From Echinarachnius parma (lineage: Eukaryota > Echinodermata > Echinoidea > Clypeasteroida > Echinarachniidae), in NCBI GenBank assembly GCA_037951105.1, contig JBAMJV010001328.1, positions 248,001 through 312,000 on the forward strand: a stretch of DNA of 64,000 bases. The letters run 5' to 3'. The notes beneath the pieces were generated by a model. That model searched no databases. It was not told the DNA's origin and saw nothing but the letters and a program-made list of their open reading frames with translations. Position numbers and translations under genes: made by a program. Shown here one piece after another: positions 12,501 to 22,757 of this stretch (position 1 is its first letter; every line of letters starts with the position of its first letter).

Positions 12501-15500
12501 TTAATTTGGGCTTGATATTAAAATCGCATGATAGCGGAGGCATAATTTTCGATTGCGCGCAATCGAAGATCCATCTAGTTATTTATGCAATCAAGCCATC
12601 TCTTTCTGGGTCAACACATTAGGAAAATCACAATGCAGCCCCATCTAAAATCTATATCTGATTTCTCTGATAATTTATATTTAATCCACTATTGCTGGAA
12701 GGAAGGATGGGAACGTAGTTCCAATAGCACTCAGTGCGCCTAACAAGCGACTGGTTGGAATACTCCCCAGGAAGTGGAAATTGTGCACTTTGTATGCAGG
12801 AATGATAGAAGTGTGTATCCATTGAAGGGGGTAAAAATAATAGAGCTAAAAGGCTCAGTGCAATTTGCGCTCTATAAATGTCTATATTTATTATTTCTTT
12901 TCTTCCAGATGTTATTTCCATCTGGCAAAGTTGCCCTGCTGTTCACCAATGAAGAGGACAATTGCCTCGAGCAGATGGCCAGCATCTATGACCTCGCTAC
13001 ACGTCAGCAGGCACCATGTGACCTCAAGACAGTCGCGGACTGCAACACGTTTGCTCAGAACTCGCTCACATTTCGCATCAGATCAGAAGTCAGCATGAAG
13101 TGCTGCTATCAAAGTCAAAGTGGTGAGTCTATAGCTGATTAAAGGTGCACCTGTAAAGTGTCAGATATTGCCCAAAATTACATTTGAGACTTCAATCCTA
13201 TACCAAAATCATTGCAAGATATGATGACACACGCAGTACCCCGGGGTACCGTTGTACCCCGGTATCCCGCGTTGTGTGGCGCCATCTTGTGTCCACTCGA
13301 AGTACAACCGTATTGCGTTGTGCATGCAGTGCAGCGTGCTTTGTATGCACGCTATACCCCGGTACAGCCCTAAAAAATAAATAAATAACTGAACAAAATG
13401 GCAGATTTTCGTTTGGTACCCCAGGGTACCATTTATGTCATCATATGTCCAAATGATGTGTGAAAGTTTCATTGAAAAAAAATAAAATACTGCTTTCCTG
13501 GTTAAAAAAGTGAAAATTTGCATCAGCTTTTACAACGAATTACTGTATAACGTGTATGAGGTTTATGACCGTTCATTAACGCTCTTCAGCCGAATGATTA
13601 TCAATGATAGATATCGTCATAATAAAGGGGCATTAAAAAAATCTAACTCTATTTTATTCTTCTCTTACCATTTAACCAAACAACACGGTAGAAGAGAAAT
13701 GTGGAAGCTCCAAGTAATTTTCGTGGAGTTAGACACTTTACTGGTTTCACTTTAATATGCAAGTGGGGTACCAGGAGTATGTGATTTAAGCTGTGAATGT
13801 TTATTGTACAGATTGATGGGTTTGTGATAATTCTTTACCCATTTGGTTAAAAAAACATATATTTTATTGATATAAATTAAATACAGTTCAACATGGTTCT
13901 ATAATTTTTCATGCTCTCTTGAGTCACAATTATGTTTTACTTAAGTGTGACTATTTATCTTTCATTTGATGTCCAAAAAGGATTTTTTTCTAGATTTCTT
14001 TAGATTCTTATTTAATGGTTTGCTTTATTTCATTGTATTTATATAAAAGTCCCTTGCCACTTTTTCCAGGGACCAGCAATAATACAAGCCTTGCTTCCTT
14101 GCTAGTTCATCTTTCATCTTCATTTTATTACCATGTACGTTAATTGATAACTTTGTTATGCTGTTGTTGTTGTTGTCGTTGCTGCTGTTGTTGCTGTTGC
14201 TGTTGCTGTTGTTATTGATGATGTTTTTTTTTGTTGTTGTCAATGAATTCAAATCTTATGAATTGAAAAAAAAGGTCATTTTGTTTGTATCCTTCTCACT
14301 TCTTTCTTTCAGATTTACCCGATGCATTCCTCTCCCAGTACGCATTCTTGAAGAATCAACTCCACTCCCCTGGAACTCTCTATCACATCCAGAAAACCAG
14401 CATCCTAGTCGGCAGCAAAGCTCAGTCTTCATCATCTAGTGAAGGCAGTAGTAGTGATGCAGTCGTCATGGGGCCTGTTGCCCCTAGCAGCTGCATCAAG
14501 GACATCCTCCAGCACATTCAGGATGAGGAGGAGGATGACGGGTTTGGGGTGTCAGGTGGCGGGAAGAAGAGCAAAAAGCCCAAGTTAGATGGACAAGTAA
14601 GCTTACAATTTGATATTTTTCCCTTTTAAAATGCTATATGATTCAACAGTTGGTTATTTAATGATCTGTAGGAACAAATCTGTACATGTTGTAATACAGT
14701 TAAATCTGTCTTAGTGGCCACATGTCTATATAGCAGCCAACCTGCCTATAGTAGCCTCCAAATGTGATTTCCTGCAGACGAAATAAATGTTATGGATCCA
14801 TTCTATAGACGTCACCTGTCCAAAGTGACCACTTTTATTGTTTCTCGTAGGTGATCCCTATATACACATTTTGATTGTATGTATAATTGCACAGAGTTTC
14901 TTTTCAGTTTTATTTATGTTATCAGATTAGGCAATACTGAAAAAAAAGCTTAAATAAAACCCATTAGTAAACAAACACAACCCCAAATGTTCAGCATTGT
15001 GTCTGTTTGGGCTAAATGTGGCAGTGTGACTGGGGTATTGTGGTCATCTCTTACTCATGTCTAGTTAAATTAACCAAAGCTCACCCCTTATCTCCTTATT
15101 TGGCACAACAGGTCCTGGATGTAAGGATTCTCTTCAAGACGAGCAGTGAAGAGTCGGAAGAAGACACCCACATTCCTATAGTACAGTATCATGCATGTGA
15201 GTACCAGTAATAGTGTATTATCCAGTTAATACAATGTTGAAGCTTAACATTTTGAGTAGATTCACTCACCAATGATAGATGCTCTTTCATCCAAGTTTGG
15301 TTTGTCTTTTTGAACTGAGGGATTAGTTTGTGTTTTACTTGATTTCAGAAACTTATCTTTAGAAAAGATGCTCAGTTTTCATTAGCAAATTTGTCTTCAT
15401 TTCTTAACTTGATACTGAAAGATAATGCTGCTTGTTACTTCAAGATAATCTATGATCAATCTGTAATAAGATATTTATTGGAAAGATGTGTTCACTTTCA

Positions 15501-17499
15501 CAACAGTTATTTATTGTTTTATTTTTCTTTGTAGATGAAACAGAGGTGCATCACCTCATTATGAATCTTCCCTTGGATGTTGTTGCCATGGCACCAGCCT
15601 CCTCCCCCATCTCCCACCTCTCATCTCTGTTCTACGAAGGAGTGTGCAGACAACTCAGAGCCATGGAGATGTGCATCGCCAGACACTATGGGGTGAGATG
15701 ACCTTTGGCTTTTGACCTTTGACCATGAAATAATAGATGTATATTACATAGCCTTTCTTTCAGCCACACATGGGGTGAGATAACTTTTTACCTTTGACCC
15801 TGCAAAGTTACATTCAGAAACATTCAGTCACACATGTATGCATACATGAATACACATTGTGAAGGAGTGAGCAGTGGAGATATGCTTCACAGGGCTCTTT
15901 TCTGTGTGTAATCAATGCAGTTATAATATATTTAATTTGCTCTTTTCTGCTACTGATACCATATATTTCAGAAGGTATACAAATAATTACAAATCACAGA
16001 TAAATAATTCACCATTATACCTCTGTATTTCAGGACCATGATATCTGCAAGCCAGAGCCATATCACTTCCAGCCCCCAGGACTTCAACACATGCTAACCC
16101 TAGTCTACCCAGCCGGTGTGCCCGACAAGGATTTAGGTAGGTCCATTTTAAAATAATTTTTTTAATACAAATTTACATCTTCTCATTTTAAAGATAATAA
16201 TAGAGTACTGATCTCATAGGTACCCATGAGAATGACCAATTATCAAATTTCACCACAAGTATTGGGGCAATGATTTGGAGCATTTTACATAGACTCCAAT
16301 CACTCAGAATTTAATATTAAAAAATAACCAGCCATCTGGTTTATCTATAAAAATGCTTCAGGTTGTTTGAACAGGGGTTTGTGATGTCACCAAAAAACTC
16401 ATGCCATCACACACTGGCATGTGCAAATGCATGAAGTCATATTGCATCATAGTACGATCATCATAAATCAAGCATCATTATTATAATTATTTCACACAGA
16501 ATCAACAAGACTGTCGCTCCATCAACAGTTCATCCTGCCGGTAGACAGACCCCTTCTGAGACACCGCATTGTGCACATTTTTCCCCAAAAGATTTATGAA
16601 GAAGAGGATTTTTCTCAGACATGAACAGATATATTAAGTGATATTTCCTTTATTAAGCTCTTCATAAATCAAGCATCATTACTAGTATTATTATGGTTGT
16701 TCTTTTCACACAGAGTCAACGAGGTTGTCGCTCCATCAACAGTTCATCCTGCCGGTAGATAGACCCCTACTGAGGCGCCGCAATGTGCACATTTTCCCAG
16801 AGGACAGGAAGACGATGGTTTACCTCATGAACACTCACATCGGTCTGTCGCCATCTGGAGGTGAGTGTACCACAAGTTATGCAGGATGCTCCTTTATTGT
16901 ATTATTCTGAGTACCAAAATAAATTGTACAAATCCACTTGACCCAGCTCTTTAGACAAGTTTACCTAAACAGTTCAATCCTTTATTTTTCTACAATCTTT
17001 CAAATAATAATAATCTTTCAACGCGTATTTTTGATTTGTTGTCTTTTAATAATTTTGTATACCTTTGTTTTTTTACTGATTTGCGCCCATACTATTGCAG
17101 AATCAAGCAGTCTGCGGTGTATGGTAAAGGAGTGGTCACATTGGACACAACTCCCCACGACTAGACCCACGAATGCAGTACGCATTGGTACAAATCCATG
17201 GCAAGCCGTTTTAACATTTATTCCTATTTCTTGATATCAATAATTGAATTATTGATATCAGTTTATTTCTTGATATCAAGTATCACCAATACAGAAAAGT
17301 ATTTCTTGATATCAAGAATGCATTTCTTGATATCAAGAATTCGATTTCTTGATATCAAGAATTGATATAGAAATAGGAATAAATGTTAAAAACGGCTTGC
17401 CATAGATTTGTACCAATGCGTACTGCATTCGTGGGTCTAGTCGTGGGGAGTTGTGTCCAATGTGACCACTCCTTAAGGGGGGACATATAGTCTAATAAT

Positions 17500-17537
<38 letters not shown>

Positions 17538-20500
17538 CAGATTGATCAGTAATATCTGTTGAATGTTCTGTACAAATTTGAGAAAAAAATATGGCCTACA
17601 GGTTTTCCAAAATCAAGCTCAAAGTCACATATCTTATATTCGAATGACCTTTTTGTACAGTAAAGTATAGCACATAAAAGTACTAATTAAAGCAGTTAAT
17701 TACCTTTTAATTGTATTAATTGATGTATATTCATATGTTTTGCTGTTGATATGCATATATTATCTTCAATTAATGATCTAAATTAAATTTTTTTTTTAAT
17801 TGGTCAAAATTGCCTAATTTGGGTGTCGTTTACCATTCGGAACATATTTGACGCGATTCAAAATGTAATTCTTTTTATTTTCTTTGTTTTCTCCAAATTG
17901 GCTTTTTGGAGAAATTTGAGAAAAGGGGTGTGGTATGATTTCATTTTAAGAGAAAATGGAATGTTGTATTGAGCTGTAATTTGGGGTGCTGGTTTGTGAT
18001 GATGTATGCATAAAAATGAGTGAAGTTGTTTGCTGTGTTTGTGTTTGCATTTTATGGAATTAGTCCATGAATATTTAATTAGCTAATACAAAATTTAATT
18101 GGCAGAAAAAAATATATATAAAATAAAAGAAATATTTTTTCAAAAAAATAATTAACTATAATTTTAGACATATACCCAAGGAACATACTCAGCAAGTTTG
18201 AATGAATTTGAGTGACAGATAAAGAAACCTATAGACATTTAATGTTTTTTTAATGTTTTCTATTGTATGCAAATTAGGCATATTGGTGTCAAATTACACA
18301 TGCCTAAAAAGATTTGTCTTGAGTTATACTATCCATATACAACTTTTATTTTGCACTAATATTGTAAAATCACCCCAAAATAAATTTTTAAGAATCATTT
18401 TTATGAACTGGGGGGTCCCCCCTTAACTACACATACCACCTGACAAGTTTGATAATGAAAACTGTATTTTCTTCTGTCCTCTTTTGGTTATTTTACATTA
18501 ATTAATTTCTTATACATTGTTTTTTTACGTTTCCCCCAGTCGCAGAAGGCAAGCAGTCCGTAGTGTATGTTAACTACACCTACCACCACTATATGCAGGA
18601 CAAGTTTAGTGATGATAAATGGGTTTATTCTGTCTTCTTTAGTCTTTAAAATTATATTTCAAATTTGTTTTCCTGCATTAATTCCTGATACATTTTTGTT
18701 TTATTTGCTTCCGCACAGTCGCAGAAGGCAAGCAGTATGTTGTGTATGGTAACTACACATACCACCACTACATGCAGGACAAGTTTGATATTGAACACTG
18801 TATTTTCTTCTGTCCTCTTTCATATTGTCTTTTGTTTCTTTTACCTTAACCCGTTCCCTACGAGATTATGAAATCCCAATTTACTTTGTATATAGCCCAC
18901 CATGTTCCCGTAAGCAGTGGGCGAATACATTTCTTATACATTTTTCTTTTACTTCTCCCCAGTCGCAGAAGGCAAGCAGTCTGTTGTGTATGGTAACTAC
19001 ACCTACCACCACTACATGCAGGACAAGTTTGATGATGACAAGTGGGGTTGTGCCTATCGCTCCCTGCAGACGCTGTGTTCATGGTTCAAACTACAGGTAA
19101 AACTTATTAAAGTGATAATGATGATGATGATGATGATGATGAAGACTACGACGACGATGATGATGATGATAATACATTGCTCAGAATGACTTCTCCTTGT
19201 TGGCCAAGTTGAGCAAATAAAAACAAAAAAAGAAGATTTTTACAATTTTGCTGGCTAGATGTCATAATTAACTGGGTTTAGTGCAAACAAAAATGAGAAT
19301 CAAATGTCTTGGTTACAGAGATTAAAGTTGCACCTGTAAAGTGTCAGATATTGCCCAAAATGACATTTGAGACTTCAATCCTATACCAAAATCATTGTAA
19401 GATATGTCCGAATGATGTGTGAAAGTTTCATTGAAAAAGAACACTGCTTTCCTAGTTAAAAAAGCGAAAATTTGCGTCAGCTTTTACAACGAATTACTGT
19501 ATGACGTGTATGAGGTTTATGACCGTTCATTAACGCTCTTGAGCTGAATGATTATTAATGATAGGTATCGTCATACTAAAGGGGCATTTGAAAAAATCTA
19601 ACCCTATTTCATTCTTCTCTTACCATAAGCCAAACAACACGGTAGAAGAGAAATGTGGAAGCTCAAATTAATTTGTGTGGAGTTAGACACTTTACAGGTG
19701 CACCTTTAATGCCAGGTTATTGATCAATTTCAAACTAAGGACCCAACGGGCAGTAAATACAGGAAGCACAAGCTGACAATTTTGTCTTTTTGTTTTCTCT
19801 GGTGTTTCATGTGTTTAACATTTTCTTCCGTTGTTTCTCTCTCTATCTGCAGGGTTACTCAGACCGTTCCATTCCGAGTCATAGGGAGATCCAGCAGGCG
19901 TTAGTCGATGCGAAAGATAAACCAGCCAAGTTTGTGGGTTCCAGGCAGTGGATTGGTTCTATAGAAGTTAGCACAGTTCTCGATCAACTACTGGGGGTAT
20001 GTTTCTCCTACTTTTTTTCACTTTTTAAAGCAAAAATTGGCTAAATATTACCCATGGACTAAAAAATTGGAATTAAACAAGTACGCTAATTCCATTCTTA
20101 GAAAATAACATCTAGGGTTTATATTAGTTCGCTGAATATAAATTGGGCCTATTTTTTGGTGCTTTTTTTTGGTCTAAGTTGCCTATTTCTTTCTTCCTTC
20201 TTCCAGCTTACCTCAAAGATCATGTTTGTGCGTAATGGAGAGGAGTTGGCGACAAAGGGAAGAGAGTTGGCAGCTCACTTCCAGACACAGGGAACCCCAG
20301 TCATGATTGGTGAGTGTTCAGTAAACATAGAGAAAGGATGAAAGATAGCAATATAAGGCATAATAATATATGATTCTCTTGTTCATTAAATTATAGATTG
20401 GGGGGTTCAATGTGTATGTATTTTTAAATGTTGTATACGTTTTAAAAATACATACACAAATATCCCATATTTCAATTTATGTAATAATGATAATAATATA

Positions 20501-22183
20501 TAAAATAACACTGTCATGCCCCCTGGTCGCTTGGTACAATTCAAGCCAACCCATTTTAGTGTGCATAATTGGAACTCCCCTGCGGAGCATACAGCCAACA
20601 AACAGCCACACAAGTTAATCTGGCATGTCACCATGAAAACCATCATATATGTGGTGATTTTTGTTAATGACAGAGTAATCAGAATTTGTGAACCCTCCCA
20701 ATATACATGCCAGGTATGTAAATGCCTTGAGTCATTTGGAAATGTAAATATTAGGTTTAGAATTAAATGAATAACAAGTGAAATGGTTGTGTCATGGATG
20801 TTGTATGTCATTAGTTTTTGTCGAGCCCACCGAGGTGGAGGGAGACTAAGGGATCCAACTTAGGGATAACTTTCCAACCCTGCATCTGTTTGTAACCAAA
20901 CTTGATTGGTAGATGCCCTATATTGGCCTCCATGATATTCTGGGGTCAAAGGTCACATATATAGGTCAAAGATCAAATGAGGTCCAATGTGAAATTTTAC
21001 CTACAAGAGTCTATTAGGGTTGATAACTTTCCAACCCTGCATCTGTTTGTAACCAAACTTGATTGGTAGATGCCCTATATTGGCCTCCATGATATTCTGG
21101 GGTAAAACATCACATAAGTAGGTCAAAGGTCAAATGAGGTCCAATGTGAAAGTTTACCTGCAAGAGTCTATTAGGGTTGATAACTTTCCAACCCTGCATC
21201 TGTTTGTAACCAAACTTGATTGGTATGTGCCCTATATTGGCCTCCATGATATTCTGGGGTCAAAAGTCACAGAAGTAGGTCAAAGGTCAAATGAGGTCCA
21301 ATGTTGCATGAATGCGCGCAAGTGGGCGAGACACTTTACGGATATCGCCTTGTTTAATGTTCTGATTCATTCTTGTTTTTGATCTAGGTGGAGGAGTGCT
21401 GGCCCACACGATTCTGGGAGTTGATTTCAGTGAGAGGACCGGCGACCTCAAGTTCCTGATTCTGGACCCTCACTACACAGGGGCTGAAGACATCAAGACC
21501 ATCCAGGATAAGGTAACGTTTGTCCCTCGGATAGGATGTTGAATTGGGATCGAATGGGGGAAACAGGGGCTGAAGACATCAAGACCATCCAGCATAACGT
21601 AAGGTTTGTCGCTCAGATAGGATATTGAATTGGGATTGAATGGGGGGAAACGGGCTGAAGACATCAAGACCATTCATGATATAGTGGAGTTACACACCTT
21701 ATACAGCATGGTCTAAACAAAATGTATTATTTGTATTACTTTGGATATCCAATAGGAAATATATCATATGAAGGGACATGATATAGCTCCGATCAGTTCT
21801 GGACCCTCACTACACAGGGATCAAAGACATCAAGACCATTCAGGATTTAAGGGAATGTTTATCCCTCAGATAGGATGTTTAATAGAGGTCCTATGTAATT
21901 GAGATGAATGTTTATAGGCTAATAGGGTGTTGCCTGTTAGGGTTAGGGTTAGGGTTAGGGTACGTTCCCTCGCAAAATGACACAAATGTATTGTGTGATG
22001 CAAGGACAATATTATTGGTTTTGAAACATCTTCAGTCAGAACAAAGTTTGGATATTAATTTTGTTTTCATGTTATTTATTTGTGTTCCTGTTGTAGGGCT
22101 GGTGCGGCTGGAAAGGAACTGATTTCTGGGACAAGACTGCCTACTACAACCTGTGTCTACCGCAGAGACCTATCGAACTGTGA
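6525..22183 (+). CDS. UFSP2: UFSP2, UFM1-specific cysteine protease, 14 exons, 632 aa
   Basis: Exons: 6525-6575, 9322-9493, 10112-10203, 12909-13122, 14313-14596, 15112-15196, 15535-15692, 16034-16136, 16714-16860, 18963-19096, 19853-19996, 20207-20309, 21388-21512, 22097-22183; total 1899 nt, all GT-AG and in frame. UFSP2 matures UFM1 and removes it from substrates, mainly at the ER. The C-terminal peptidase domain is very close to human: [13 protein letters not shown] holds the catalytic Cys (about residue 465), and LDPHY holds the Asp/His pair (589, 591). The Cys-to-Asp spacing of 124 equals that of the human enzyme. The tail GWCGWKG...[10 protein letters not shown] is also diagnostic. The N-terminal half is longer than human (469 aa total) and includes a Ser-rich, acidic then Lys-rich linker at about 220-271. 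The start has A at -3 and the next in-frame ATGs lie well inside the domain. Confidence 0.95.
6894..8046. mobile_element. TIR element of about 1.15 kb with an internal long palindrome
   Basis: In UFSP2 intron 1, TCTCTTACTTTAG at 6894 is the inverse of the sequence ending at 8046, and the matching ends extend through GGGGACCT. No transposase ORF is seen. The centre (7329-7741) is a nearly perfect inverted repeat listed separately. Confidence 0.6.
7329..7741. repeat. Near-perfect foldback palindrome, arms about 190 bp
   Basis: The left arm begins GACAGTAGGCTATT and the right arm ends AATAGCCTACTGTC; the arms match almost base for base around a loop near 7535. Arm identity this high implies recent origin or gene conversion. 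RNA from UFSP2 intron 1 could form a long hairpin here. Confidence 0.85.
8260..8478 (-). other. Unassigned open frame antisense in UFSP2 intron 1
   Basis: A minus-strand frame of roughly 70 codons reads through [29 protein letters not shown] and [13 protein letters not shown]. Its composition looks protein-like rather than random, with charged and aromatic residues well spread. I do not recognise it. It could be an exon of an unseen gene, a transposase remnant or chance. Confidence 0.25.
8760..9178 (+). repeat. Pyrimidine-rich tract followed by a retroelement-like (AAAT)n tail
   Basis: Positions 8760-8960 are strongly TC-rich. The stretch then ends in AAATAAAT repeats at about 9150-9178, shortly before UFSP2 exon 2. 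The microsatellite tail suggests the 3' end of a SINE or LINE, but no reverse-transcriptase frame is present. Confidence 0.4.
10700..12590. mobile_element. GGAGGCATTATG / CGTCCGTCC repeat element, interrupted by a second element
   Basis: In UFSP2 intron 3, the left part has GCCGGAGGCATTATG followed by CGTCCGTCCG repeats. The right part ends near GCGGAGGCATAATTTTCGA. Between them are imprecise tandem units of about 130-190 bp containing TCAAGAACT and GGTCAAGGTCAC. It is probably a non-autonomous DNA element. A different 1.26-kb element is inserted at 10934-12188. Confidence 0.6.
10934..12188. mobile_element. hAT-like non-autonomous element, 1,255 bp, nested in another repeat
   Basis: The ends CAACGCTCGAAATT and AATTTCGAGGGTTG are inverted repeats. 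The flanking GAAAATG at 10927-10933 and 12189-12195 is a 7 bp direct duplication. Subterminal GGCCCG...CGGGCC blocks recur at both ends. Diverged relatives lie at about 520-655, 1255-1400, 2125-2530, 36088-36392, 36976-37340, 45636-45905, 55535-55770 and 56869-57020. No intact transposase is present. Confidence 0.7.
12655..12905 (+). repeat. SINE-like fragment next to UFSP2 exon 4
   Basis: The stretch ends TTGCGCTCTATAAATGTCT followed by an AT-rich tail, an ending commonly seen in invertebrate SINEs. It directly abuts the exon 4 splice acceptor, so part of it may serve as the polypyrimidine and branch region. No pol III boxes were clearly identified. Confidence 0.3.
13139..13758. mobile_element. 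TTAA-flanked MITE (AGGTGCACCTGTAAAG ends) with nested insertion
   Basis: Same family as the clean copy at 19322-19709. The 5' end AAAGGTGCACCTGTAAAGTG is preserved. At 13221-13444 a second small element is inserted, with ATGATGACA/TGTCATCAT ends and subterminal GGTACCC(C/T)GGGGTACC-like palindromes. The homologous uninterrupted sequence in the other copy confirms the insertion. Confidence 0.75.
14160..14240. repeat. GTT/GCT trinucleotide microsatellite
   Basis: Imperfect (TGT)n/(TGC)n repeat in UFSP2 intron 4, 70 bp upstream of exon 5. Open frames through it are artefacts of the repeat. Confidence 0.8.
14694..14880. repeat. MITE of the 'TAGTGGCCACCTGTCTATA' family, full-length copy
   Basis: Begins ATACAGTTAAATCTG and ends TTTTGATTGTAT, giving short inverted ends. 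The interior has CTTAGTGGCCAC, CAGCCAACCTGCCTATA and GTGACCACTTTT. Related copies lie at 36484-36730, 40375-40570, 49424-49500 and 51655-51815. Confidence 0.7.
16500..16624 (+). pseudogene. Extra copy of UFSP2 exon 9 lacking a donor
   Basis: A copy of exon 9 with its upstream CACAG acceptor lies 214 bp before the real exon 9. From the phase set by exon 8 it reads [19 protein letters not shown], then diverges and stops in frame at 16622-16624. No GT donor follows the match. It is either a dead duplicate or a premature alternative end that would remove the catalytic domain. Confidence 0.75.
17128..17473. mobile_element. Foldback MITE, 346 bp, inserted in an exon copy
   Basis: The arms AGGAGTGGTCACATTGG... 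and ...CCAATGTGACCACTCCT are near-identical inverted repeats of more than 110 bp with a centre rich in TTGATATCAA. Flanking TAA at 17125-17127 and 17474-17476 gives a 2-3 bp (TA/TAA) target duplication, as in Tc1/mariner or Harbinger-type MITEs. Confidence 0.8.
17477..18422. mobile_element. piggyBac-like non-autonomous element, 946 bp, TTAA target site
   Basis: TTAA flanks both sides (17473-17476 and 18423-18426), and the ends are GGGGGGAC and GTCCCCCC. The TTAA site was created by the preceding foldback insertion. A long poly-T tract lies at about 17503-17535. No transposase frame is present. The piggyBac assignment rests on TTAA alone. Confidence 0.65.
18540..18649 (+). pseudogene. Second extra copy of UFSP2 exon 10
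   Basis: It has a CCCCCAG acceptor and, in the phase set by exon 9, reads [20 protein letters not shown] and onward to DDKW before diverging; stop at 18647-18649. It lacks the GCAYRSL catalytic segment and the normal donor. Confidence 0.8.
18719..18849 (+). pseudogene. Third extra copy of UFSP2 exon 10
   Basis: A CACAG acceptor is followed by [20 protein letters not shown] and DKFD, then intron-like sequence to an in-frame stop at 18847-18849. The real exon 10 starts about 240 bp later at 18963. The catalytic Cys segment is absent. Confidence 0.8.
19119..19175. repeat. (ATG)n microsatellite
   Basis: ATGATGATG-type repeat with ACG interruptions in UFSP2 intron 10. Confidence 0.85.
19322..19709. 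mobile_element. TTAA-flanked MITE, reference copy, 388 bp
   Basis: The ends are TTAA followed by AG(G/T)TGCACCTGTAAAGTGTC, with the inverse at the right end and TTAA again. The TTAA duplication fits a piggyBac-like group. Other copies are at 13139-13758 and 60512-61077 (with extra internal sequence). Confidence 0.8.
20821..21310. repeat. Three tandem units of about 155 bp rich in AGGTCA half-sites
   Basis: In UFSP2 intron 12 the block GATAACTTTCCAACCCTGCA...GGTCAAAGGTCAAATGAGG occurs three times with high identity, preceded by GAGCCCACCGAGGTGGAGGG. Each unit has several direct AGGTCA-like half-sites. Confidence 0.85.
21567..21880 (+). pseudogene. Two partial copies of the UFSP2 exon 13 / donor region
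   Basis: GGGGCTGAAGACATCAAGAC and the following intron sequence recur at about 21567-21690 (in two pieces) and, with GGACCCTCACTACACAGGG, at about 21797-21880. They sit downstream of the real exon 13 donor at 21512. None has a full exon. Confidence 0.75.
21936..21960. repeat. Short interstitial telomere-type repeat
   Basis: About four TTAGGG units in a row in UFSP2 intron 13. TTAGGG is the canonical metazoan telomere unit. Confidence 0.9.
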
Positions 22184-22428
22184 TATCTTCCCTCACAAGA
22201 TGTCGTACCTGCATTGCGTGATGTGCGGACAATACAATTCCTCTTGGAACATCACCCTTCAGAAGAACTCTGGACATAACAAGATTGTGTTAATACTGCT
22301 CTTACGATTTTATGAGAATAGCTATCATAAAAACCTATGGAAGATGACTCGGTTTTTGTAAAAACATGCAATCTCCATGGACCCCTCCCCAAGTATTTTG
22401 GGGACCAGTCTTGAACGGGTTAACAAAT

Positions 22429-22757
22429 GGCCCGGATTCACAAAGCAGGTTTGTAGGAGGTTTGTACAAACCATGGTTTATCCATGGTCTACATCTATGG
22501 AGTGCTGCTCGTATACAAGTATTAAACAATTTCTAATGATATTACTGTTTAATGCTTGCTAACCAGCAAATTTCATCATGTGAGAAGACAAATATTTATT
22601 TGGTGCATTTTGTAAATGTGTACCATCAACATTGTTAACAAGTAAGGAGTTTACATTCTTTCTCCATCAGTTTACAAATGGCACTCCATAGATGTAGACC
22701 ATGGATAAACCATGGTTTGTACAAACCTCCTACAAACCTGCTTTGTGAATCCGGGCC
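22429..22757. mobile_element. MITE with GGCCCGGATTCACAAAG ends, 329 bp
   Basis: Inverted arms of about 75 bp start GGCCCGGATTCACAAAGCAG and end in the exact inverse. Arms are almost identical, suggesting recent activity. Confidence 0.8.

Larger units (their letters stand above)
17101..18480 (+). pseudogene. Copy of UFSP2 exon 10 split by two nested transposons
   Basis: The left piece (17101-17127, AAGCAGTCTGCGGTGTATGG) and the right piece (from 18427, CTACACATACCAC) join into the start of exon 10 when the intervening elements at 17128-17473 and 17477-18422 are removed. The copy is diverged and lacks the part encoding the catalytic Cys. Confidence 0.8.

Noticed and set aside
14158-14439. Leu-rich membrane-like protein
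   Set aside because: The Leu run is a GTT/GCT microsatellite; the remainder is UFSP2 exon 5 in another frame.
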